Assembly (NCBI GenBank): GCA_023079485.1
Contig: CM041103.1
Span: forward strand, 10,784,503 to 10,848,502
Reading direction: 5' to 3'
From: Archilochus colubris
Taxonomy: Eukaryota; Chordata; Aves; Apodiformes; Trochilidae
DNA: 64,000 nt
Position numbers and translations under genes: made by a program. Under the pieces are notes generated by a model. The model did not search any database. It had not been told where the DNA came from and was given only the letters and a program-made list of their open reading frames with translations. Shown here piece by piece: positions 49,254-61,500 of the stretch. Each line of letters begins with the position of its first letter. The stretch's first letter is position 1.

Positions 49254-49511
49254 ATGGATAGAGCGGCTGCCCTGCGAGCCGCCGGCATGCTGGAGAGGAA
49301 GGAGCGGAGCGGCGGCGAGGCGGCGGCCGGCGGCAGCGGGGGTCCCCGGGCGGGCGCGGGGCCGCGGGGGCTGCCGGCCGTGCGGAGCACGCTGCAGCAG
49401 TGCGGGCTGCTGCAGGACCTCATCGACATCTCCCTCTCCAACCTGCGCGGGCTCCGCACGAAGTGCGCCGCGTCCAACGATCTCACCCAGCAGGAGATCC
49501 GCACCCTGGAG
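49254..49511 (+). CDS. KSR1: Kinase suppressor of Ras 1, first coding exon (partial gene)
   Basis: The ATG at 49254 opens 86 codons. The C-terminal half, [15 protein letters not shown] then [17 protein letters not shown] and EIRTLE, closely resembles human KSR1 as I recall it, and the N-terminus [10 protein letters not shown] also matches. The exon ends CTGGAG at a GTGAGC donor in phase 0. An in-frame TGA at 49242-49244, 9 bases before the ATG, and a good start context (G at -3, G at +4) fix the start. Residues 13-47 are a Gly/Ala/Arg-rich linker, apparently longer than in human. KSR1 is a pseudokinase scaffold that assembles RAF, MEK and ERK downstream of Ras; this exon gives the start of the N-terminal CA1 (coiled-coil/SAM-like) region. 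The remaining domains are encoded beyond the window. Confidence 0.95.
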
Positions 49512-52500
49512 GTGAGCGGCTCGGCCGGAGGGGAGCCCTGCTCCCTGCTCCTCACAGCTGGGGGCCGAGGCCTGCCCCTCGCAGGGGCTGCCCGCGCCCT
49601 TTCCCCTCAGCACCGGGGGCCGCACGCCCTCACCGGTGCCTGGGCCGTGGTGGGGAAGGAAACCCCTTCCTACCTCCCCTCTCTCCGGGCAGAGGCGGGT
49701 GTGGGGGTGTAAGTGGAAGGGAAGGAGGGAAGGACCCCCCGCAGCCCCGCTGCAGCCCTGTCAGCAGCGCTCGGTGCCTCCGCGCCCTGTGACAGGGCCC
49801 CCAGCCCACGCTCCGCCGCTCCAAGGCCGTCCCGCGGTGCAGGGAAGGAGGGGAGGGCAGGTGCTGGGCTGGACCGGACCGGAGCGCGGGTGCCGCGTCC
49901 CGGGGCGGGCGTGGGGCGCTCGGGGCTGTCGGGGAGCGGGAGCTGCGTGTGCTCCGTGCCCGGGGCCTGTCGCCTGGCTCCGGTGTCACCGGCAAGGCAG
50001 ATGTGATGCGGGGTGGGGACCAGAGGTGACCTGAGGCTCCCTGGCAGCACACGTCGCCTGTCCCGGGGAACTGGAGAGGCTCCCGCTTACCCTCGGGTCC
50101 TTGGTGTTTGCTCCTGATGGTTCTGCCCTCTGGTCCAGGCCTGTCTCTCTACCCCTGGCTCGGTTTCACTGATATAATCTGATCCTTCTTTTCACTCCGT
50201 TGGTGTGGCTGACAAACATCATCACAGTCCAGGCTGGAGAGATGTTTTGCTGTTTAGAAAGATTATATGAAACTCTGTAAGCACAAAACATGTCCTGTTA
50301 TGCTTTCAAATAAGGGCTGAATCTGTACATGAATCTGAATAATTTTCTAGAAAAGAAATGTTGTGGGTTTTTTCTTATTTTCTTTAACCTTTAGATACTT
50401 AAATAACATTTCCTTTTACCTTGTGTGCAGGTGATGAGGCTGTGAGCAGGGTAAACAACCCTCCCAGTCCCCTTCTTAGATACAAGTGTCATGTAAAGGC
50501 TAATGGTCCTTTCCCTGGTCTGATACTGGAGGCTGTGGGGCTGGAGCATCTCCCTTTAGAAATTAAGAGCATTGCTACAGTGAAACACACATGCTGCAAA
50601 ATCCATCACACCAGAAATAAAGGTTGGGAAAAAAACTGTGAAACAATAGGTGGTAGGTAGCTTTTGGCACAGCCTCTCGGAAATCTGTCGTTCTTCCTTC
50701 TCTCTTCCTCTGCCTTTTTTGTGGGAATTTTTGGTTTTGTTTTGTGGGGCTTTTGTTTTGCTTTTTCAAATTTGTAGCACACTTTTTCCTCCTGCCACTT
50801 CCAAACAGTGTTCAAAAGGGTATTCTTTGTAAAACTATTTGTGTAGGCTTTTAGCAACCCCACGGAGGGCCTTAAAGCTCAATGTCAATCAGCATATTTT
50901 TGAAAATTATCATCAGTATTTTGCTGGTGGACTTGTTCTAAAAGGAAACCTTTATTCATGAAGGATAAAGCCTGCTATCATCTTCCAAGTCTTCTTAAAG
51001 TAACAAAAGCTGTTTCCAGTGACAGTTGCTGAGTGTGTGCATGCATTCCTCGTAAACATTTATCTGCCTAAAGAAATGGGTGCCACATTCACTGATGATC
51101 ATAAAATTCTGATCAGATAAAATTTTAACTGAACAAAATTCTTTTTGGTGCATAGTGCAGTGTATGATTTCTCTGGGAATTCAAGTACTGGATCCATCAA
51201 GCTGTGGGCATGGATATAGACCTTGTGCCCTTTGTTCTCTTCACTTGTCTGTACCAAAATAATGTCAAGTGTAGCCTGTGCCAGTCTGCAGTGGGTTTGT
51301 CTACAGAGGCAGAGCAGAGAACCAGAGTGCAGGAGATGAGAATCTGTTTCCTTCCCTAAGCTGTAGTTTCCCATGGTGTGCCAGAGGGTGATGGGCTGCA
51401 GTGGTGTCTCTAGGAGCAGGTGGCCTGCCTGTGGCATTGTGAGATGTCACTGCAGTGCCCTGGTTACTGTGTCAGAAACACACGTGTGGTCACAGGCATT
51501 TGTCTGCAGGTCCCACCTGCAGGGACAGGGGCCCCAGTGCTGCAGGGACCCCACGTTCCTGGTGCTCTGTACTGGGGTGTGCAGCTGTGTGCAGGCTGCA
51601 GGCAGCTCCTCAAGAGGCAGTTGTTGAACCAGAAGGTGGGAGATGCCCAGTGCCTGTGGTGGATCTCTGGGTAGCCTTGAGGAGTTGCTGAATGGCTCTG
51701 TTGGTGGTGACTGGTTGCTGCTCATGGTATGGGTGCCAGGCTTGCAAGCCTCCTCTGTGCTTTGGATTTGACTCTGGGCATGGCTTCTGTTCTTGTTCAG
51801 AAACTTCTTCATGGAAAAGGAATTCCGAAAACATCGCTGCATCAGTGGAACTGGTAAACTCTGTAGCAAAGCCACAAGAAAATGATAAAATGTGGGATAG
51901 ATAAAATAAGCAAACTGGAAGTAGGAAGTACTAGTTTGGCAAGGGAGAGAACTCAACTCTGGAAGTTGAAGCAGCTCCTGAGGCCAAATGTGAGGTTGCA
52001 TGTGTGTGTTTTGAGGACAGTCCAATGTACTAAGTCAAAAATTGGTTTATGGACTCCACTTCTTGTTTTTATTCAAAGGGGCAAGAAGGCAGGGAAGCCT
52101 CTGGAGAATCATTTGTTTTGTATATTTCATACAGCCCTGAAAGTTCTATAATGTCCCATTTTAATGTCAAAACTGGGGACTTAACAGGTGAAGGGCTTCC
52201 TCTTTGAACACTGTCTTCTGTCTCAGTGAACCACAGGCACTCCCATGCATGGGGGTGAATGCTGTCAGGTGCACGTGGCTGGCAGGACCCTGTGCATGCT
52301 CATTGCCATTTTCAATCACCAGGTTAGCACAGCCCTGAAGTAAAGTTCTGAAAGCAGTTGTAATGTGAATGGAATCAATAGCCTAAAACACCAGTGCAAA
52401 TTAATCTAAATGCTTGTGTTATTTTTTTACACCAGACATACTAGCGTGGTCCTTTTGGCATCACTTCCCTCTGTGTCTGATCACAGCTTAAGAGAGTTGT

Positions 52501-55500
52501 CATGAGTACCACATGATCCCTAATGTGTGTGTTTCAAAGTTAAGAATGTCAGCCTAACTAAAGGAACTTGAGGGCATGCTTCTCTCCCTCCCAACCCACT
52601 GAAATGTTCCAAGTCCTTCCTCATCCCTCTTGTGTATAAGGTCTCATCATAAAGCACATGGTAGGTAAGGGGCTTTGGCAGGTAAGGAGATGAGTGCAGG
52701 GAGAACACAGAAAGCTCTGGGAACTGATTGCACTGAGTGTGGCTGTGTTACATGAGCTGACCCTGTTTCACACCTAGGAAGGCTGTTTCTTAGAAGGGCA
52801 GGGAATTTCCCTGTGGTGGAAAGCAGATTGTGTTAGTTTGGGTATTAGCAGAGTAAGTTCTCTGTTGCCAGAAGGTCTTGGTTTTGGGTTGGTTTTTTTT
52901 TCAAATTTCTGTATGTTGTGCTGAATAAGTTTTTGAGTGTTTTTCTTTTTACCCAACCCTTTGGTGCATGGCTTGCTTTCAGTTCTGTCCTGACAGGTTT
53001 ACTCACTTTTCAAGTTGACTACAAAACTGAAATGGAAAATAATAGTAATTTTAACCCATACCTAAGAGAGCAAAAAATGACTTGCCATGTGACGAGCATC
53101 CAGTGTTGCTCCAAGCATGCTTGGAAAGGAGCAGCTCTGACAGTCTCTGTCCCTACACTAATCCTTTGCATGACTCTTAAACTGGTTTTGCAGAGTTAAT
53201 AGCGTATTGGGTTTAGTTGTATTCCTTTGTAAACCTTTCTGGATTCATTTATCACATGAAACCTAAAATGCTGCAGCTCATACCAGTCTCTTGAAGGTGG
53301 GGATGAGAAGACAGTCCAGAGTGTGGTTAGATTGCAGGTGCATTTTCTTTCCACCTTGGTTCTTGCATCACAGAAGCTAACTGCAGTGTTTCTGGCGTGG
53401 AAGCTGCCTCCAAACTGGTTATGGTGGGAGTGTCAGGGTGGGGCAGTAGCATGCATTGCTCAGATCTGCTGCTCTTTAAGAAAACAGTGTCCTCCTTGCT
53501 CTTCAGCTGGCCTGTGTCTGTGCCAGAGACCCTCCTGGCCCAGTCTGCAAAGATGACTTTGACTTCTTCCTCAGGAATGTCTCCTGTTCAGCACCTCCAG
53601 AAAATAGAACACTAGATCTGAGAGCCTGACTCCAGCTGTGCTGTGTCACAGATTGTCTGCTGCTCCACAAATCATTCTTTCACATTGGCTGAATGATACC
53701 TGTGGATTAAATGTGTTTGAACTTGCTTTAGCACTATCTCGGTTCTTGTGGCAATGTGGCCAGCAAAGGCATATCTCTCACCAAGCAATCTCTAAGCACA
53801 AAAAAATGCTTTGAAAATGCAGGGAGGCCTGAGAGGAGAGGAAGAGGAATTGTAATCGTCCAAACTTGTAGATTGGAAGTTGGGTGTGTGGTACACATCA
53901 GAAATGAAAGATTGTGTGTTTGTAAATTTGCAGTCCTGGGAGTAGTGAATTTTTCAGATCAAACTGCAACCTGTAGCCACATGTTTGAGTGTTCAGCTGA
54001 AAAGACTTCCTTTTCCAGCAGGTCTTATGTAAGAGAAGAAGAAAGTCTCTTACTTCATCTTACTTTTTGCATATATGCAACACATTTGTTTTTCTTAAAG
54101 GTGTTGTCTTTTTTTGTAGGACTCTCCCCTTTTTCCCCCCCTAAATTTGTGTACTTGGTTGTATAAGATGGGCTTCAACAGAGATTGTCTGAGGTCGAAG
54201 GAGGGAGAACCGTACATTGTTATCAGGTCTGTAGGCACCACCTTTTCCTTGTGACAATCTGGTCAGTTTGCACATCGTGATGGGATTCAGCTCATCTCCT
54301 ACCACTGAGTTTGTATAAATGTGGACACACAAAAAGTCAGCAGTAGTGTTCTAGCTTACCTGGAGTTTCCAGGGCAAGTTCTGATGAGGAGGTTATCAAG
54401 ATGAAGAACTGACAAGGGCCTCTCTTCAGTCCTTGGTCAGTGACTGTATGTGCTGGCCCTGGGTTGGACTCTGCGATGCTCTGACTGGGAAGCAAGAAAG
54501 GAGGTATCACAGGAAGGCTCTAAGACTGCTGGTGTGGTGACAGGATTATGTTAAAATAAAATCATTCCTCCTCATCTTTGTGCCTAGTCAGTTTGGGGAC
54601 CCTTTTCAGCAACTGAACTCTAATACAGAAGTTCAGCAGAGCCTGGAGTTGAGGCTTCTGTCCGTAGGTGCCTGCACACACTACCAGGAACCTGCACTCT
54701 GTTGACACACAAACCTCAGTCTCTGTTATGATTTCTGATGTTTATTGCATGTTCAGAATTGACCTAACCAGGGACACAGCCTAACTTGAACCTTGGCTGC
54801 ATTTAGCTAGACTCAGGGATGTAACCTTGCTTGCACAGGTACCACCTGAGCAGAACCTGGTCTGCTGTTGAAGTCAAATGCCAGCTATTAACTGCATTTT
54901 ACAGAAGGAAAACCCCAATTAGTGTTCCAGATGCACACGAGTGACAAATTTACAGCTATGAGTCAGCACAGGGGTACACAAATTTATCACCTGGTTTTGT
55001 TCATAAATAGAAGCACTCAACAAAAGAAATCATGTGACATGCCAAATTATTTAGGGAATAGTTATGCTTTAAATGGTATTTGCAGCATAGACCATGTAAG
55101 CTATCAGATGCTTGAGGGATAAGCACTCATCTTACATTTTAGGCTAAGATTTCTGTTCTTTATTTTCAGACCATTGGGATTATTTAAAAAAAAAAAACCC
55201 AACAATGTAAAATTGTCCTTAGAACAAGCCTGGCTGTCTCTGTTTGGGGGGCTGGAGAATGTATTGTATAGATGACTGCTGTGGTGAAAGGTACAGAATG
55301 ATGTACAGATTACACCACCCAGAGATACTGACTCAGACCTCTCCTAGATTCTTCCCTCCCTGCTCATTTCTTGCTCCTCTGGAGTAATCCACACACAGTT
55401 GATGCTACCAGCAGCACAATGTTGCCACAGCCAGCAAATGAGGGGAAGAGAAGCTCCCTGAGCCTGGAACATACCTGTTCAAAAGGAATGGGAAGTTCTT

Positions 55501-58500
55501 CCAAGGCACAGCTTGTGAGCACAGGGGTGTCATGGGCACTCCTGCTTTCCACTGCTGTGGAAAGTAATGTGGTTATGCAAGTGCACAGGAGCTGAGGAGT
55601 GGGGTTTTGCTTCCAAGAAGTGAGTGAGGCTTTTCTGTTTGTTTGTTGTGGTTGTTTTGTGTTTTGTTTTTTTTTTAAAGGGGGGCAGAGGGGTGGGTGA
55701 CTTACTGGCTGGAAATAGCTTGCAGCTGTCTGCAGAAGTGTACAAGTTGAGCTGAGCAGAAGGATTGTGATATTTGGCATAGTGGGAAAAGCACATGAGA
55801 GCAGAAAGATGTTCATGTGGAAAAGACCAGAACTCAGAGACAGAAGATTTACTTGCTTTGTCTCTGTTTGAGCTTTTTCAGGTGTTATTCAAGATACTAT
55901 TCAAAATACCTAAAATTACTTGTTTCCTCCAGAGTAAAACCCCACTGGCAGGTAAAAGCAGCCAGCTTTCCAATAGGAATCTCCCCACCTAAATACCAGC
56001 TGTGAAGTTTGTAGCTTGACTAGCAACACTTCTGGTCAACCAAAAGTGATTTGGGAAAGGGGGTGGAACAGATGGTGCATGCAGAATGTGTGCCTAGGTG
56101 GCTGTGACTCAAATACACTTTCCATGCTTTGTATGAATGAGAGGAAAAAAGAGGTAACTTACTGTTGTGTGGTGCTGAGTCTTTTTTTTTTTTTTTTTTT
56201 TTTTTTTAGCAGTGATTTTCCTAAAAAGAGAAAACAAGGAGTTCCATGTTCTGGTTATCTTTGGGAGGTCAGACAGGTTGAGGGCTGGGGCTGAACCCTC
56301 TTGCAGCCCCACGGTATCCTCTAAGAATAAGATTGGTGAGTCCTTGAGTTTTCTGTGAGTGTGTTTTGTTCTAAACCCTCCTGTTAGACAGAGATAAAGG
56401 ACAGCCTGGTCTGTCACACCTCTGACCAGGATGCTATAGCTTTTCACTTCAGTGGGAGAACCTTTCTTGCTGTCCTACGTTTTGAAAGATGAATTCCAAG
56501 TCTGCTGAGACTTGTCAGTGCTCCTGCCCCATCTGCATGTGTACACAGGGAAGTGGTAGTTTGCCCTAAGTTAAGGCAATGACTGTCCAGAAGGCAGTTG
56601 GTCAGTAGTAATTTTTTTAATGTCAGTGTAAATGGAATGACAAATATTCTCTGCAGAACCTCCCAGGATATTTGCTCAGAAAGCAGATGCAATGAAGCTG
56701 CTTCATGCCCATTAGCCTTTCCCTGTCTGCTTCTTGGGTTCTGCAGACAGAAAGGGACCTGCTGCCTCTATCTTGCTTTTTGTACTTCTAAATTGCTTTA
56801 AAGTTAAAATATGGCTCTCTTTTCTCTCAGGAATGGATTCTGTTATTCCTTTTCTGCCTAGAAAGAAAACCTAAACTGTATTGTGTGCATCATGAGGAAG
56901 CAGAGAAGAATTACAGGACACTTAATTAGTAGAATAAGGAGTCATGCTTTGATCAGTGGCTACAGAGTGCCTCTGATATGATGATCATTATCCCAAGTGG
57001 AAGAGCTCTAATAGCAGAAAGGATCAGATCCACTTTGGAGCAGTAATTAACATGAGACTGAGGAATCTTGCTGGGATGCAGAAGATCCAGACCCAGAGCC
57101 TGTCTGATCTGGTGCTGCCACAACAGGTTAATTGACCACAGTTTTGAGAATGCCACCAGGAGCCTCGGGTCTGGGTCCCTGACAATCTTCAGAAACCTTT
57201 TGTAAGTAAGTTTAACAGGGCAGGCAAGCACTTCCCTGCCTAATTCTCCTCTCATGTGTATATAAAGCACAGGCTTGTTGATTTGTCAAAGAACTTTCAC
57301 TTCTGTTTGAAGCAATCTAAATTTAGAAAGGAAGTCTTGAGCTTCTCATTGCTGTTCTGTGTGTGGGCTATTGTTGAGGCTTGCAGATTCCACTGTGAAG
57401 TTTTATTTTTAGTTATTAATGATGCTGAATATACTGGAAAGAAGAAATAATTAATGTTTTACAGACTGAAAACCTCAGCATGACATCACTTCCAAAAGAT
57501 ACCAGATAGGAGAGGGAAATAGGGCAAATGAAGTTAGTGGGAGGTGTGTGTCAGTGCCCCTTAGGCTGCCTTCTAGTGCTCTAGGAGAACCTCTCCACAC
57601 CTCTTCCTTTACCTGTCCTTAAAGTCTGGAGAATTTTCTAGCAACAGGTTTCAGCTTCCAGAGCAGTGTTTTCATCTTTTTACCTTTCAATTAAGCTACA
57701 GGACTAAATTTCCTGTTTTAGGACACAGTTGGATAGCTCTGAAATAAGCAGAAGTAGTAAGTTTTTGTTGCTTAAAGCTTCCTGACTTCTTTAGACATCT
57801 CCCTCTTAAAAACTATTCTCCATCTGCCAAGCAAACCATTTATGTTTATGGGCCTTTTGTCTTTCTGACCAAAACTGAAATTTTCCACAAAGTAAAACGT
57901 CTTATAAAGCCTTCAGAGGCTCTTCCACAATTTCTATAGGTAGAGTTTTGGGTGCCTCAAACCAGCACTGCACTGGAACACTGGCTGGATTTGTGCTGAC
58001 TGCATTTGTAAGAAATACAATCTTACTTTAGGTAAAGATGTGTTTTATAATGATGCTGAAAGCTCCTCTGTAGCAGTAATTACCTATCTGCACCTAACTA
58101 AAGGGCCTTATCAGTACCTGCCAGTCTGTCCCTGCAGCCATAGCTAACTCAGCTGAATGCTTCTGCTAGGGTGACACTAATGTTTAGTTTTTGATTCTTA
58201 TGGAAACTAAATCCATAGCACCACTCTGCTGCCAAAGCATGCTCCAGTTCCACTGATGTGTTCCTTCCTTATTTTATTTTTTTTATATATTATGTTATTC
58301 AGATTGCCCCCATTGCCAAGAATAACTGGGTTTTGACAAGCAAAGAGCTTTGAAGTTAATGGGCACTGTGCTACATAAAATTTCAAATGCAAGGTAGTAG
58401 TGTCCATCCCTCCTTTTGAGTGAGAAATGAGTCCTTTGTCTCCAGCAGTGCAGTTCTCTTAATGCAAGAATTCTGGTTCTTAATCTTTGCCAGGCACAGC

Positions 58501-61500
58501 TCCACCATCTACCTTCAGCCCAGTGAATCCTGCTTGTGCCTGCCTTGTACCCCTTGACCCTGCCTACCCTGCCAGCTGCTCAGCTTTCTGCCTCTCCACA
58601 AGGCTTTGTCCTCTGGCTCCTGCCTTGCAGACACCCTCCCTCAGGCCCCACAGCCATACCCTGACTCAGCAATTTTGCACAATTCTGGCTTCATTTTTCC
58701 TGCAGCTGTAAAACCAATGTGCAGTAGGGAAGGGGAAACACATGAGGAAACCCTGGCCTGATCCCTGCCCCTCCTCTTCACTCCTCATGGATCCTTTACA
58801 TAAACAGGCTGGCTCAGCCTTTTCTGCCTCCTCAGGAGTGTTGCTGACAAGAGGAGCCTGGTGTGAGGTCTCTTCCAGCCCAGGCACGACCCCTTTACAC
58901 TGCAGAGGATAAAGTCTCCACGTTCAGACTGTATTTTGCTGGGTGGGTTAGCAGCATGGGCTCTGTCAGCTTTCCTGACAAAGCCTCTGTGGTGTGGGAA
59001 CATTATCAGCAAGCACTGCAAGTCTCTGCATTGCTAAAATTCTTTAGAGTTCTTTTAAATGCTGAGCCTGCAGCATTTAGGCACGGGGAAAATTGGAGAG
59101 CCACCTTTGGTGGGTAAGGGATTTTGAAATGTATCAGTTAGAAAGGTTCACTTCTTGAGGAAAAAAAGCATTTTCAGGGTTGTGGCTTTGAGCTTCCCTG
59201 GCTGCATCACAGCCTCACTGAGCTGCTCAGAAAGCCTGGCTGGGAACAAATGCCTTCCCTTGCCCCGCTGGGATAGAGGGCTCAGAGACTAAGCTGGACC
59301 TTCCTCTCTGCAACTGCTGGAAGAGTTACTGATGTCTGTCGTCTTCTGAGGTTGCAAAACAGTGGTGGGACCTTTCACAGCTCAGAGGCTGAGCTGGAGA
59401 TGGGCAGAAAGGGGCAGGCTGGTCAGTGGCAGTGCCCCAGCTCTGCTCTCAGGAGCTTCATAGATCATTTGTGCAATTGTTGAGGTACAAGAAGATTATT
59501 TGCAAAATAAGAACAGCCTCACTAGTTGATCATATCAGTGACACAACACACACTTGCACTCAAGAGGGTTCAGATCCTCCTGTAAGGATTTCACGTAGAT
59601 CCATGTGAAACAGGACCAATCTACTTTAGCTCAGGGTCTGACTCCAAAGCAGGAAGTGTTTCCTGCTTGGTCTCTGGGAATTTGAGGATCACACTGCCCC
59701 TGCCATTGCAGTTCCACATCCAGCAGCTAAATCCCAAGTGAATGACTGGAAAAATCTCTTTCCTTAATGTCCATTGTCCACTTGAAAGGCTGTCTTCCAA
59801 ATCTGTCTAGAAATGGTGTGGTTGGGTACCTGCCAGAGTTTTGTTGTAGTATCTTTCAGTGTTGATTTAGTTTCCACTTTTGTTTATGCTTTTGCTGTTG
59901 AGGAATGGGGAAGGTAGTTAGCAACATATCCTCAAAGCTGCTTCCAGGTGCTGGCAAATTGGCTTATAAATATGCATTTGTGGCTGAGGGTTGGCATGAA
60001 CTCTGTATGAGGAAGGGAGGATTTATTTTGAGTATTGCATCCTCTAATGTGGGCTTATATGGCCAAGAGCTATTCTTCTGGGTGTCAGCATTGCTAACTT
60101 TTTTTTTAAGTATTGAAGATTATACTGGCACAGTTCCCACTCAATTTTCTACCCTTAGCCCAGTCCCCCTGTTCACCATAATTTTGTTCTGCTCCCCAGA
60201 ATATCAGCTGAGTTTTACTGTGCCCAGTGACAGGGACCCAACCTGGAGCTGTGTGTCAACTTATCCCTGACAGAAATAAGCAAGACTTGTAGGCCAGGGC
60301 GTTTGTCTCTTGTGAGCCTCCACAGCATGTCTGCTGCTGCCTGGCTGTCCAGGGCTGACCTATTTGTAGAGCAGGATTTAGGTCCTGCATTGTGACATCC
60401 CAGCAGTGCAGTCTGCAATGGTCTGTAAGATGCTGCAGTCTGTATTTATTAAGATTACAGCATCACTCCTCTTTAATGGCAGCTGAGAGACCTAAGTAGT
60501 GACAGTCTTCAGACAGGAGAACAAGAATAGAGGCACATCTCTAAGAGACAGATGAACCTTGATTTCACCCTGCACTGCCCTTCAGCTGATGGACAAGAAA
60601 GGCCTTATTTCTGGGGGTCTGCCTTTCTGGAAGCAGTAGTGTAAAAGCATCACACGTGGTTCCTGCCCTCCTTATGAACTGTACCCCATTCTGCAGAGCA
60701 CAGGAGCCTGCACCTTCTGTGCTGAGCTTCCCAGCAAAGCCTTGGACTGGGTGATGCACATTTGAACTCTGGGGCTACTTTAGATTTAGATTACACTGAA
60801 CTCTTGATCTCAGGTTGATGTACACGTCTGTTCTTGGGTATGAGGTAAGAAATGGAGCTCTTCCTTTCTTCAAAGGTGAAAATGCATGGAGAACATGTGC
60901 TGTGAGCTTAAAGCACATATGGTTTGCAGCAAGGTAGTCATTATGTTCCTATAATGTATTTCCAACTACTGTTTAACCCACAAGAGATGCCTTTCAGTAG
61001 ATACACAGCTTTGGAATGAATGGCCTTGCAAAGTTTATAGTACTGGCTACCAGGTGCTTGCCTGCTATGACCCTGCAGCTCCTCATTTTACTTGCTGTCT
61101 GCTGCTCATCACTCAAAGAGGCAGCAAATCTTTTCTAACCTGGTTGCCTAAGATATGAAGTACTTGGTCTTCAGGTGCCCAAGTGCCTCTCCTGAGCACA
61201 TCCAGTACTCTTGCTGTCACCTCAGATGCCCAAAGGCAGAATGGAGGAATGACCTCCAGAGCAGCCAGAGCCAGCATCAGACAGGGTGGCGATCACTGCA
61301 GCCCCACACAGATAAAGCCACCTTCTTCTGAATTATTTTCTCATGTTCTGATGAGCTTCTATTTGCCATCTGCTCTTTACACAGTTGTCATATCATTATC
61401 TGTTCTTTCAGAGACAGTTTAATTAGATCTTCTTTCAGTAGGTTTTAATGGAGTGTTATGGGGTTGCTGGTGAATTATTTACAGCCCTATCACCTGATGG

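Larger units (their letters stand above)
48650..49990. promoter_or_regulatory. KSR1 promoter CpG island
   Basis: High G+C and CpG from about 48650, strongest at 49060-49540, declining by 50000. It covers the presumed promoter, 5' untranslated region, exon 1 and the start of intron 1. A DREF-type palindrome (48833-48844) and a 13-bp G-rich minisatellite (48958-49060) lie upstream of the start codon. Confidence 0.85.

Noticed and set aside
48738..49625. 295-codon minus-strand open frame opposite KSR1 exon 1
   Set aside because: Its Ser/Pro/Leu repeats simply translate the 13-bp minisatellite, and the rest is antisense to the conserved KSR1 exon.
51447..52025. 192-codon minus-strand frame in KSR1 intron 1
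   Set aside because: No recognisable domain, composition like its surroundings, and overlapping open frames on the other strand.
56953..57270. 105-codon minus-strand frame considered as a retroelement or gene fragment
   Set aside because: No family recognised, and the ORF has no supporting splice, repeat or promoter context.
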